Under the pieces are notes generated by a model. The model saw only the letters and a program-made list of their open reading frames with translations. It was not told where the DNA came from and did not search any database. From Natronospirales bacterium (GTDB taxonomy: Bacteria; Pseudomonadota; Gammaproteobacteria; Natronospirales; REEB76): a DNA stretch of 64,000 bases. Every line of letters begins with the position of its first letter. The stretch's first letter is position 1. The stretch is taken from assembly GCA_021792635.1 (NCBI GenBank), contig JAJYUH010000010.1, positions 1 to 64,000 of the forward strand, given 5' to 3'. The translations under genes were made by a program, and so were the position numbers. Positions 1-7,033 of this stretch are shown here, in pieces.

Positions 1-978
1 ACCAAAAGAAGGAAAGACAAACTCACTCATAGATACACCAGGTGAAACCTTAAGTTTCAACCTGGCAGGCAATGCAGCAAGATCAGGACCGAACTTCACG
101 AACTGAAAGCAACGAGAATAACCAAGCGATGAACACAAAGAGGTATAAAACAGACCCCAAAAAGCAACATACGCAGCCGCATGAGTAAGCGAGAAGATAT
201 GAGCAGGCTGATCACCACGACCGCGCAAGGTATCATACACCAACTGATCAATAGGACAACGAATCTTAAAAACGGCAGGATGATGAGAGTCAGAACAGAT
301 GCCGCATTTATCCAAGACAGATGCAGAAATGCTGCAGGGATGACGAACGGTGACATAAGTGATTTCAGGGAAACCAAGAACAGAATCCAAAAAGTCACCT
401 GCGAACGCATATCTAAGCATCTTCTTGACGCAAACAACAGATTTTTTCGGAAGATCATAAAATAACTTCACAGCAACACAGAACTCAGCAAGTTGCATCA
501 CGTTACGAGCAAGAACATCGACAGCAGGTAAGGACACAGACGGATAAATCGCAGGGGAACCGTCGTGAACAACAAACGCAGGAAGATCAGAACTCTGATA
601 ACCACATTTCAGAGCATAATGCTGGGACAAACGGTTAAGAAGGAAAGTCCCACCGGTACGCGGTGCACCCACAACATAAACGAATTTCACGGAACGAAAG
701 AACTGCTTAAGGCGCCGCGTATCGTGAGCAAGAATCCAACCCAAGACATTATAAAGCAACCCAATAATCTCACGGCCAGCATCAGAAGACATCACAATGC
801 CAGCATTGCGTGAAGCCTGTCTATCGACATGAAGATTGCCTGAAGTAAACCCCTCAGATACCTGGTCAAACCAATCCGTATCAGAGTATGGTTTCCGTTG
901 AAGATAACTAACGACAAAGTCCAAGAACGCACCGGAGGGCGGATAAGCCGAATCATTCAGAGTGAATTGTACAGACAT
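1..978 (-). CDS. Sulfotransferase-like protein, phage cargo gene (3' end beyond the window)
   Basis: I read an open frame of 326 codons from an ATG at 978 to the left edge, with no stop. Residues about 101-113 carry a PAPS-type P-loop (VGAPRTGGTFLL), and residues about 207-226 carry a matching 3'-phosphate motif (TYVTVRHPCSISAS, with Arg and Ser). Both are hallmarks of the sulfotransferase fold, which moves sulfate from PAPS to a hydroxyl or amine. The rest of the protein is not recognised. The gene follows zot in the phage direction and starts with the same leader, Shine-Dalgarno and first codons (MSV) as zot. It is therefore probably a phage cargo (moron) gene. A role in altering a surface glycan is inference; no substrate can be read from the sequence. 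Family assignment is fairly sure, function is not. Confidence 0.7.
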   Translation of the reverse strand, partial: MSVQFTLNDSAYPPSGAFLDFVVSYLQRKPYSDTDWFDQVSEGFTSGNLHVDRQASRNAGIVMSSDAGREIIGLLYNVLGWILAHDTRRLKQFFRSVKFVYVVGAPRTGGTFLLNRLSQHYALKCGYQSSDLPAFVVHDGSPAIYPSVSLPAVDVLARNVMQLAEFCVAVKLFYDLPKKSVVCVKKMLRYAFAGDFLDSVLGFPEITYVTVRHPCSISASVLDKCGICSDSHHPAVFKIRCPIDQLVYDTLRGRGDQPAHIFSLTHAAAYVAFWGLFYTSLCSSLGYSRCFQFVKFGPDLAALPARLKLKVSPGVSMSEFVFPSFG

Positions 979-1062
979 GAGAAAAACGACCTCCTAAAAT
1001 CAACTGAGAGACACGATCAACACCCTACCCTGTACCCCTGGCATCCCCCCAACTCAGTCACC
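971..1062 (-). repeat. Leader repeat, copy 1 (upstream of the sulfotransferase-like gene)
   Basis: About 92 bp, nearly identical to 1988-2078 (one substitution and one 1-bp indel). Read on the minus strand it holds a strong AGGAGG Shine-Dalgarno, 11 nt, then ATG and the first two codons of the downstream gene. It supplies the translation start of the sulfotransferase-like gene. Duplication of the zot leader is the simplest origin. Confidence 0.9.
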
Positions 1063-1110
1063 TCAGCACCGTTCTAAATCCGTTGCGCGTTGACTACGGT
1101 AATAACGCGA

Positions 1111-1995
1111 TCAATGACCAGGCAAGCGTGACTTACCGGGTTTGCGAACCTCCCACAAGCCCCAATCCTGGCCCACGGTCAGGGGGGCAAGCCCCCTGAC
1201 CGTGGCCCAGAACAGGACACCAGGAAGAAGTAGAAGCAAAAGAAAGATAGTCAACCAAGGCACGGGCTGGGGTCGCACGTAATAGCGACCGGCAACGTGC
1301 CACGAGCTTAGAACGGTGCTGACAGCGCGCATATCGCGCATGTCATTGCCTACCATTTCCAGCCCGGACTGAAACACCTGGCCGGTGTCATAGGTCTTAA
1401 ACAAGTCTTTAGCACGATACCAGCGGCGATCGTGATGCAGACCAGTAGTGCCCTGCCCATACCGAAATGTCGCCACAGACGCTTGAGGAAGCTTTACACG
1501 AACACCAAACAGACGAAGCACCGAACCAAGCAAGGGAATCGGTACGGTATGCACAGCACGGACCTGCACATTGAACTCACAAAGAGCATCGCGCAGTTGA
1601 GAATCCACCAGGGAAATGTCCTGGACAATGAGATACACGTCCCATCGGAACTTTCGCGCGTGCAAGAACCAGTCAATAACGGGCAACCGTTCCTTGTCAT
1701 TCCATTTCCTGGAATTAAACCAGGTACCCAATTCGTCCAGGACCAGAACACCAAAACGCTTGCCAGAATAATCACGAGCCTCGCAACCGTAGCCCAATGC
1801 CTCAAGGTCCTGAACACGCGGCTTATCGGGCAACCTGATAACCGTGGCCCTGGACATACGGGGAAGTAACAGCGGGAGATCAAGATTGATATTCGTCGCC
1901 ACACGCCGGTAACGCAAAAGCGCATCACGCATTACGCCAACCGTGAACAGCGTCTTACCAGAACCCAGGCGACCCGCAACAAAATGCACAGACAT
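1111..1995 (-). CDS. zot: Zot/pI-like assembly ATPase of a filamentous phage
   Basis: This 294-aa protein is the inner-membrane motor that drives extrusion of filamentous phage particles. A Walker A motif (GRLGSGKT) lies at residues 8-15 and a Walker B-like VLVLDELG near residue 105. A single strongly hydrophobic segment (TIFLLLLLLPGVLFW) near residue 250 would place a short C-terminal tail in the periplasm, as in pI/Zot proteins. The start is fixed by the AGGAGG in the repeated leader. It sits after the pVI-like gene, the usual inovirus order. Functional class is confident; no toxin activity is implied. Confidence 0.92.
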   Translation of the reverse strand: MSVHFVAGRLGSGKTLFTVGVMRDALLRYRRVATNINLDLPLLLPRMSRATVIRLPDKPRVQDLEALGYGCEARDYSGKRFGVLVLDELGTWFNSRKWNDKERLPVIDWFLHARKFRWDVYLIVQDISLVDSQLRDALCEFNVQVRAVHTVPIPLLGSVLRLFGVRVKLPQASVATFRYGQGTTGLHHDRRWYRAKDLFKTYDTGQVFQSGLEMVGNDMRDMRAVSTVLSSWHVAGRYYVRPQPVPWLTIFLLLLLLPGVLFWATVRGLAPLTVGQDWGLWEVRKPGKSRLPGH

Positions 1996-2078
1996 GAGAA
2001 AAACGACCTCCTAAAATCAACTGAGAGACACGATCAACACCCTACCCTGTACCCTGGCATCCCCCCAACTTAGTCACC
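1988..2078 (-). repeat. Leader repeat, copy 2 (upstream of zot)
   Basis: About 91 bp, matching 971-1062 except for one substitution and one indel. It spans the 3' end of the pVI-like gene, the intergenic leader, the Shine-Dalgarno AGGAGG and the zot ATG. Because it overlaps the neighbouring phage gene, this is probably the original copy and 971-1062 the derived one. Confidence 0.9.
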
Positions 2079-2411
2079 CGTAGCATGGATTTTAATCACC
2101 GCCTGCACATTCCGATAAACCCAGATGGCAATCTCACAGGTAAAGATGAGATTCAGGATCGTGGGAAGGTTCGGAGGAATGCACGCGTACATGAAAGCGA
2201 GAGTGACCGAGCCGGTGCTAATCGTGAAAGCAGAAGGAAAAAAGAAATTGACACCAGCCCAGGCCGCTTGCAACGCAGCATAGACAACTGCGTAACCGGC
2301 AACCAAGGCAGCAAGGACAGCAACGCCGGCGGCCAAACGGAAACCAATCTTAGAGACCAGCCAAGAAACCGCCAAGCCCAAAAACTCACCAATCGCGGCA
2401 AAAATCGGCAT
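2070..2411 (-). CDS. pVI-like minor virion protein of a filamentous phage
   Basis: A small hydrophobic protein of 113 aa with three likely membrane segments (residues about 5-25, 28-50 and 80-105). It lies between the adsorption protein and zot, the position of the pVI gene that caps the virion end together with pIII in inoviruses. Its ATG starts directly after the stop codon of the upstream gene, so translation is probably coupled. The call rests on size, hydrophobicity and gene order rather than on a sequence motif. Confidence 0.75.
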   Translation of the reverse strand: MPIFAAIGEFLGLAVSWLVSKIGFRLAAGVAVLAALVAGYAVVYAALQAAWAGVNFFFPSAFTISTGSVTLAFMYACIPPNLPTILNLIFTCEIAIWVYRNVQAVIKIHATGD

Positions 2412-3965
2412 CTAGGTATCCATCCGCTTGAAAAGACCGGTAGCAAGAAAGCGCTTCCACAAGTAAATGACCAGGACACCGTACAGAAGCATCTGCATTA
2501 AACCCTGAATAATCGTAGCAGCGTCACAAACATTAAAAGGCATGCTCACACCATCAATCGTCCAGGTTTCAGGAACACAAGGACCGCCAAGTTGAGATTG
2601 CAACGAACTCAAATCAGGAGTAACAGGACCCGAAACAGAAGGCGGAGCGCTACCGATCGCGGTAATTAACGGCGCTTGTGCGTTGGTGGTGCTCGTAGAA
2701 GGCATGCTCACAGTAGTCGCAAACTGAGCAGCAATATACGTAGCAGCACCAGCAATCGAAGCAGCGGAAGCAGCCGTGGAAGAAGTCGCAGATGCGATTT
2801 GAGTTAAAAGTTGACACTCCTGCGCAGGACAACCCTGCCCAGTACCAGCAGGCGGCGCGGGCGTCGTGGAAGAACCATAATTCGTACCAGTACCGATAGT
2901 GACAGGCTTGGTAGTGCTACCGGCAACACAAGTAGGATTGCAATAGTTAATAGGAGTACCCAAAGCAGTGGGAGGAGAACCCACGCCAGGAGTTACGGTC
3001 TGCGTAGGTGTAGCCGGAGTCCCGTAAGTGCCATTATTGGGTGAAGGGGGCGAAGGCGTGTTAGCGCTGCAAAAAGTGCCACCATTCACAGCACTGACAC
3101 ATGAAGAATTAGGTAACTGAGAAGCACAAAGAGGATTGCCATCAACAAAACCACATCCCGTTTGACCTGGTCCGGTATTCGTACCATTAGAGGAACCACA
3201 AACAACCGCAGCACCCTCCATGCAACTAGTATCAGAAGGATTCGCAGCACTAGGAGAACCACCAGCAGTCGGCTCACCGGAAGACGGAGCCTGATTACCC
3301 GTGTATATGCCACCGACAGTACACAAAAGCATCCCAGCAGGCTGACCATTCGATATGCAAAGCGACAGGGTATCTAACTCAATTTCGCAACCGTTAGACG
3401 CATTAGTGGCATAAGAATTGAAAGAACCGCTACCAGCAGCAGGCTCGGCGACATTGAACTCACCAACATACTTGCCTTTGTCAGCCTGACAAGTGGGATT
3501 CGGTGGCGCCTGACCATTAACAACACACCAGTCCGGATAAGAAGAACTCAACACACCACCATTAGGGCAAGACAATGTAAACGACTCGTTATCGTATAAC
3601 GGAGAATCACAACCAGAACCGGCAGAAGCAGTGTTTGACGTTGTACCACCAGCATCAGAGGAATATGTGGGACCGGAAGATGTATAAGTCCAAGAGCAAG
3701 AACCCGGACCAGGAGAAAATTGCTGCGCCCAAGTCTTAAAAGCAGATGTACACGTTGACTGCCATGAAGAAATCGACTCTTGTGTAGGAGTAGAAACAAC
3801 ACAACCAGATATATTATTAGATGATCCAGTGTTCAAATAAGCCTGATAAGTAGTCGTAGAAGCAGCAAAGGAAACAACGGAATAGGCAAAAACCAGGAGC
3901 GCTGCAAAAGACAGCGCTCCCAGTACCTGCCGGAGCACAACGGCTAGACGACAGGATTTCATCAT
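2412..3965 (-). CDS. pIII-like adsorption protein of a filamentous phage
   Basis: A protein of about 517 aa with an N-terminal signal peptide (hydrophobic segment ending near SFAAS). It has a long Ser/Thr/Gly/Pro/Asn-rich and Cys-containing middle, and a C-terminal membrane anchor (MLLYGVLVIYLWKRF) followed by a short basic tail. This is the layout of pIII, which binds the host receptor and ends virion release. The start is one of the clustered codons GTG 3968, ATG 3965 or ATG 3962, which overlap the coat gene stop; an AAGG just upstream favours the ATGs. The low-complexity middle is likely the fast-evolving host-range part. Confidence 0.82.
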   Translation of the reverse strand: MMKSCRLAVVLRQVLGALSFAALLVFAYSVVSFAASTTTYQAYLNTGSSNNISGCVVSTPTQESISSWQSTCTSAFKTWAQQFSPGPGSCSWTYTSSGPTYSSDAGGTTSNTASAGSGCDSPLYDNESFTLSCPNGGVLSSSYPDWCVVNGQAPPNPTCQADKGKYVGEFNVAEPAAGSGSFNSYATNASNGCEIELDTLSLCISNGQPAGMLLCTVGGIYTGNQAPSSGEPTAGGSPSAANPSDTSCMEGAAVVCGSSNGTNTGPGQTGCGFVDGNPLCASQLPNSSCVSAVNGGTFCSANTPSPPSPNNGTYGTPATPTQTVTPGVGSPPTALGTPINYCNPTCVAGSTTKPVTIGTGTNYGSSTTPAPPAGTGQGCPAQECQLLTQIASATSSTAASAASIAGAATYIAAQFATTVSMPSTSTTNAQAPLITAIGSAPPSVSGPVTPDLSSLQSQLGGPCVPETWTIDGVSMPFNVCDAATIIQGLMQMLLYGVLVIYLWKRFLATGLFKRMDT

Positions 3966-4252
3966 CACACCTTCTTGGTGAAGCTCTTGACCAGCTTGAT
4001 CAACACGACCAAACCAGCAATCGCCACAACGTACGGCATCACGTCCGTGAACATCGACTGAGCACCGGTAAAGATGCTGGTCAACGTGGACTTGAAGCTT
4101 GCGTCATTGAAGGTGATGCTCGGACCGGCAGTCGTAGCAAAAGCGGACTGACTTACAGCCAGAGAACCGCCGATGACCGCGATACCGATAACTTCCTTGT
4201 TATCCGAACAAAAACGCTTCACAGCATGCCATGCACGTTTCACAACGTTCAT
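3965..4252 (-). CDS. Major coat protein (pVIII-like) of a filamentous phage
   Basis: A 95-aa precursor with a basic N-terminus, a hydrophobic leader ending in SAFA, and a mature part of about 60 residues. The mature part has an amphipathic stretch, one membrane helix (MPYVVAIAGLVVLIKLV) and a Lys-rich C-terminus that would contact the ssDNA. This is the classic pVIII architecture. I chose ATG 4252 over the upstream in-frame start because GGGAG precedes it and it begins a proper signal peptide. Its stop overlaps the start of the adsorption protein. Confidence 0.85.
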   Translation of the reverse strand: MNVVKRAWHAVKRFCSDNKEVIGIAVIGGSLAVSQSAFATTAGPSITFNDASFKSTLTSIFTGAQSMFTDVMPYVVAIAGLVVLIKLVKSFTKKV

Positions 4253-4283
4253 TTCACACACTCCCGGGCCCGCGCTGAACACA

Positions 4284-4400
4284 TCACAAATGATCTATGA
4301 CGCGCTTCAGGGCACCAAACAATAGACCGATGGCGAAGCCCGAACCCCACGCGGTCAAAGCGTAGATGCACATATTCAACGCTACCGTTTCAATGTTCAC
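4284..4400 (-). CDS. Small membrane protein, possible pIX/pVII-like minor coat (38 aa)
   Basis: A 38-aa frame starting at GTG 4400 behind GGAGG. It encodes a single hydrophobic helix (ALTAWGSGFAIGLLFGALKR) followed by a basic end. Filamentous phages carry two proteins of 30-40 residues at the leading virion tip, encoded between the ssDNA-binding protein and the major coat. This frame and its upstream neighbour occupy exactly that place. There is no motif to prove it; the call rests on size, helix, ribosome site and order. Confidence 0.6.
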   Translation of the reverse strand: MNIETVALNMCIYALTAWGSGFAIGLLFGALKRVIDHL

Positions 4401-4416
4401 CTACACACCCCTCCGG

Positions 4417-4536
4417 CTAGCGCCGGAAACCTGCACTAAAACCCATGTAAAAAGAGACGACGCAGACGGCCACGCCCAGGAACCAAAGGATTTCCTGCAC
4501 GTCCTGGATCAATTGAGCCGCCTGCGCCGCAGTCAT
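4417..4536 (-). CDS. Small membrane protein, possible pVII/pIX-like minor coat (39 aa)
   Basis: A 39-aa frame whose ATG (4536) shares a base with the TGA stop of the ssDNA-binding gene, so translation is probably coupled. The product has a short amphipathic start and one membrane helix (ILWFLGVAVCVVSFYMGF) ending in basic residues. It pairs with the 38-aa frame downstream as a candidate tip-protein pair. A longer GTG start inside the upstream gene is possible but less likely. A 6-bp hairpin (TCCGGC/GCCGGA) spans its stop and the next Shine-Dalgarno. Confidence 0.6.
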   Translation of the reverse strand: MTAAQAAQLIQDVQEILWFLGVAVCVVSFYMGFSAGFRR

Positions 4537-4805
4537 CAACGTGCTGCCGTCTGCGTCACCGGCCGAAGCACCGGATTGCGCAGCATCAAGCCGCCCCACT
4601 GATCCACACTCAGCGACGCTTCGAGATCAAGGGCATAAACGCCGGGCTTTAACGCCTGGTCAACAGTGCGATGCGTCAAACGGATTACACGCACTTCTTC
4701 GCCCTTGGTCATCGTAACGAGCTGGTCATGGAAGGTCAGCGTGCGACCACGTGACAGCAAATCACGCGCCTTGCACTCACTCGATTTGACTTCAAACTTC
4801 AACAT
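4536..4805 (-). CDS. ssDNA-binding protein (pV-like) of a filamentous phage
   Basis: An 89-aa, largely beta-predicted protein without signal peptide or membrane segment (begins MLKFEVKSSECKAR). It sits between rep and the virion genes, where inoviruses encode the pV protein that coats single-stranded genomes before packaging. Size fits (pV is 80-145 aa). I chose ATG 4805, preceded by GAGGT at good spacing, over a GTG two codons upstream. The assignment depends mostly on position and size. Confidence 0.65.
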   Translation of the reverse strand: MLKFEVKSSECKARDLLSRGRTLTFHDQLVTMTKGEEVRVIRLTHRTVDQALKPGVYALDLEASLSVDQWGGLMLRNPVLRPVTQTAAR

Positions 4806-4922
4806 AGACACCTCACTTTCCAGATTTAAGACACACCTCTACCGTCAAGCCCAGGCACCAAGAACGATGCCTGCCCTCCTATGAGCTTCCCGGCGGTAGC
4901 TCCTACTCACCGGGCCGAAGCG

Positions 4923-5429
4923 TTACCGCTGCGGAGTGTCCAACTGCATGCGGGCCTGCTGGACATAGGCAGCGAGTGACCGCGACAGGTCCAGCTCACC
5001 ACCCTTCACAACGTACTTGGAGACGTACGCTGTAACATTTACCGCGCTATCAATGCGCTCAATTCTGGCGATCCCTGCTATCTCACACCAGAAGCGCTTC
5101 CACTCGTACCGGCGAGCCATCGCATTAAGGTCACCAGGAGCGCCCAAGAGACTATGAAAATGCACAACGCCGCGCCGTTGGTATTCCAATGCATTAACCC
5201 AATACACGCCACCGTAAGGATTGCGGCGCCAATTGCGGCCATATAACCGACAGTTAAGCTGATTGACGAACCAAAGGAACCGCTTATAAGCAGATTCCGG
5301 ATGCGTGACTTCGACAAAGGTAAAGGTACAAAACCACTCAAACGCGTAGCGTCCGAGAAACTCAATCCAAGCCTCTTGCAGAGGCGACTGACGAAAGACT
5401 GAAATTTGAGAAGGCGAAGCATCAGACAT
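4923..5429 (-). CDS. Rolling-circle replication initiator (HUH Rep) of a filamentous phage
   Basis: A 168-aa protein with the three HUH-endonuclease motifs in order. Motif 1 is FCTFTF; motif 2 is VVHFHSLLG, the metal-binding His-x-His; motif 3 is YVSKYVVK, holding the nicking tyrosine and a lysine. Such proteins nick the plus strand at the origin to start rolling-circle replication. The start at 5429 overlaps the TGA of the small upstream frame. The protein is compact compared with pII of Ff phages, but complete for the motifs. Confidence 0.85.
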   Translation of the reverse strand: MSDASPSQISVFRQSPLQEAWIEFLGRYAFEWFCTFTFVEVTHPESAYKRFLWFVNQLNCRLYGRNWRRNPYGGVYWVNALEYQRRGVVHFHSLLGAPGDLNAMARRYEWKRFWCEIAGIARIERIDSAVNVTAYVSKYVVKGGELDLSRSLAAYVQQARMQLDTPQR

Positions 5430-5628
5430 CCGCCCGAACTCCGCGAGTACGCATAACAATGCGATCATCACGGACGAACAAAAGCGAACGCAGAGAAACC
5501 GAAAGACGACAATATAAGAACTGACCAAGCAGAAAAGAGACGGCAGAAGTAGACGGAGCCGTCAACGTATATAACGGGAGATCAAGGCAAAGCTGTGAGT
5601 ATTTTTTGAACACAACCCGTTGGGCCAA
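5422..5628 (-). CDS. Possible small phage protein upstream of rep (68 aa)
   Basis: A 68-aa frame from TTG 5628 whose stop overlaps the rep start (ATGTCTGA arrangement), suggesting coupling. The product is basic with a hydrophobic middle and no motif I recognise. There is no clear Shine-Dalgarno and its start lies inside the 5616-5651 hairpin. It could be a non-coding leader instead. Confidence 0.35.
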   Translation of the reverse strand: MAQRVVFKKYSQLCLDLPLYTLTAPSTSAVSFLLGQFLYCRLSVSLRSLLFVRDDRIVMRTRGVRADV

Positions 5629-5651
5629 GACAAGGGGCGAACCCCAACGGG
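5616..5651. repeat. Hairpin at the phage edge, candidate replication origin element
   Basis: A perfect 9-bp stem (CCCGTTGGG / CCCAACGGG) around an 18-nt loop, in the upstream flank of the Rep gene. Rolling-circle origins of filamentous phages lie in intergenic hairpins near rep, so this is a candidate double-strand origin or packaging signal. A terminator is less likely because no T-run follows on either strand. Confidence 0.4.
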
Positions 5652-5678
5652 ATGACAGTTTTGTATATTATGTAATGT
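5651..5678 (+). other. dif-like XerC/XerD recombination site, candidate prophage attachment site
   Basis: The 12-mer TGTATATTATGT equals the central region plus the start of the XerD arm of E. coli dif. The XerD-side 11-mer here, TTATGTAATGT, matches TTATGTTAAAT at 8 of 11 positions, while the XerC side is poor. Many inoviruses integrate at dif through the host XerCD with a degenerate XerC arm. It lies just beyond the phage rep end, where an att site is expected. The overlapping perfect inverted repeat offers a competing reading as an operator. Confidence 0.4.
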
Positions 5679-5689
5679 ATTAATATACA
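5662..5689. repeat. AT-rich inverted repeat beside the prophage
   Basis: Perfect 9-bp arms TGTATATTA and TAATATACA separated by 10 bp. It overlaps the dif-like site. Arm size and spacing suit binding of a dimeric repressor. Which activity, if any, applies cannot be settled from sequence. Confidence 0.4.
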
Positions 5690-5931
5690 CGCAAGAAATT
5701 ATGAGCCCACAGCAACTCTAAAAACCCAGCTTGAGTGCCCCGCCCTGATATGTTCCACATATCAGATAAATTACTGAGAAATAAGGTGTAACAGCTTGTT
5801 GTCATTGCTTTTATAACACCTACCATAAATACCAATGACCGGATATTTTTGTGTTTCTTGAGTACTGACTGTCTTATGCCTAGCCCCCAGGGCGTATCCA
5901 GTGCCGCAATTCCGCATCCGAAGTGATTAAA
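5690..5931. other. Intergenic AT-rich spacer between prophage and PilZ gene
   Basis: No gene is seen. It contains a perfect palindrome at 5745-5765 (CTGATATG, 5-bp centre, CATATCAG), which could be an operator. Otherwise there is no strong promoter or terminator. Confidence 0.5.
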
Positions 5932-6336
5932 ATGGCCCACCCTTCATATCTCCGCGTCGACATGGAACAAGAAAAACGTACTTTCCGCAGGATTGAAGTC
6001 GAGCACTCCATACGCATCGTGGAGGCGGATGGCAGCACCTTTCCTGCCATTGCCGCAGACCTTTCTCTGACGGGCATGCAGATTTTATGCGACGGGCCGA
6101 CCATGTCCCGAATTACACCGCACGGGATCCAGACCCATGCGGGGCATGGTGTGCGCATTCATGTGCGCGTCGCTCCACCGGGGTTGACTGATAATCGCGG
6201 CAAACTCGGCCTGTTTGGACGCGTAGTGGCGGTCCGCCAGAGTGGCGAGGATGAGTATCGGATGGGTGTCCAATTCACGGATTTCGAACCTGGCACCTAT
6301 AACGCTCTGGAAACCTACATAGACAGCCATCTTTGA
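5932..6336 (+). CDS. PilZ domain protein
   Basis: A 134-aa single-domain protein. It has the c-di-GMP binding signature: an Arg-rich RTFRR near residue 20, then DLSLTG about 30 residues later, followed by PilZ beta strands (GRVVAVRQ, MGVQFTDF). PilZ proteins bind cyclic di-GMP and tune motility, biofilm or polysaccharide output. The start is ambiguous (GTG 5923, ATG 5932, ATG 5962); ATG 5932 follows a weak GAAG. It stands alone next to the prophage, so its partner is unknown. Confidence 0.85.
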   Translation: MAHPSYLRVDMEQEKRTFRRIEVEHSIRIVEADGSTFPAIAADLSLTGMQILCDGPTMSRITPHGIQTHAGHGVRIHVRVAPPGLTDNRGKLGLFGRVVAVRQSGEDEYRMGVQFTDFEPGTYNALETYIDSHL

Positions 6337-6385
6337 GAACCCTTGCCGCATTGCGGGATACGCATACCGCAGGAAAGGTGACGAA

Positions 6386-6946
6386 ATGAAATGCTTCAAA
6401 ATGATCATGGCTATTTTGATTCTCGCCTGTGGAGCATTTCTGGCTTATATCTATTCAGGTGTTGCCGATGTAGCCGCCACGGCACCTGACGGGCCGGTCA
6501 CACGCTGGGTTTTAGGCACGATACGTGAACGTTCCATCAGCACCCACGTCAAGAATATCCAAGTACCGCCGCTCACCGATCCCAAGATGGTTGAAACCGG
6601 GTTCGTGCGTTACAACAAGATGTGTGCGGAATGTCATCTCGCGCCCGGGACGGGAACTTCCGCGATTCGCGCGGGGCTGAATCCGCGTCCACCCGTGTTG
6701 GCGCGAGTCGTATCTCATACGCCACCGGCAGAGCTTTTCTGGATTATCAAAAACGGCATCAAGATGACCGGCATGCCGGCTTGGGGACAGACCCAGGACG
6801 ATGCCAGCATCTGGACTATCGTGGCATTCTTGGAGAAGCTGCACACGATGACTCCGGCCGAATACCGGGCTATGCAAAAAGAAGCCGCACAGGCGGCTGA
6901 CATCCACACGACATCTGTAGCCAATAATCCGCCGACAAAATCATAA
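6386..6946 (+). CDS. Membrane-anchored monohaem cytochrome c
   Basis: A 186-aa protein with an N-terminal hydrophobic segment (residues 6-26, uncleaved anchor or signal). It has one CAECH haem site, and a downstream GIKMTGMPAWG that supplies the methionine ligand of a class I cytochrome c. The C-terminal helix (SIWTIVAFLEKLHTM) is typical. It should be periplasmic and pass electrons among respiratory complexes. A paralogue with the same plan is at 16481-16999. It is convergent with the ccm genes, which would mature it. Confidence 0.85.
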   Translation: MKCFKMIMAILILACGAFLAYIYSGVADVAATAPDGPVTRWVLGTIRERSISTHVKNIQVPPLTDPKMVETGFVRYNKMCAECHLAPGTGTSAIRAGLNPRPPVLARVVSHTPPAELFWIIKNGIKMTGMPAWGQTQDDASIWTIVAFLEKLHTMTPAEYRAMQKEAAQAADIHTTSVANNPPTKS

Positions 6947-7033
6947 CCACCGAAGCAGCGAATGCGCATTCAGCGGAAGTAGTGTGAGGGAACGCGAGGC
7001 TAGCGCTTGTTTTTTTGCGGTTTTGTCCCGGAA

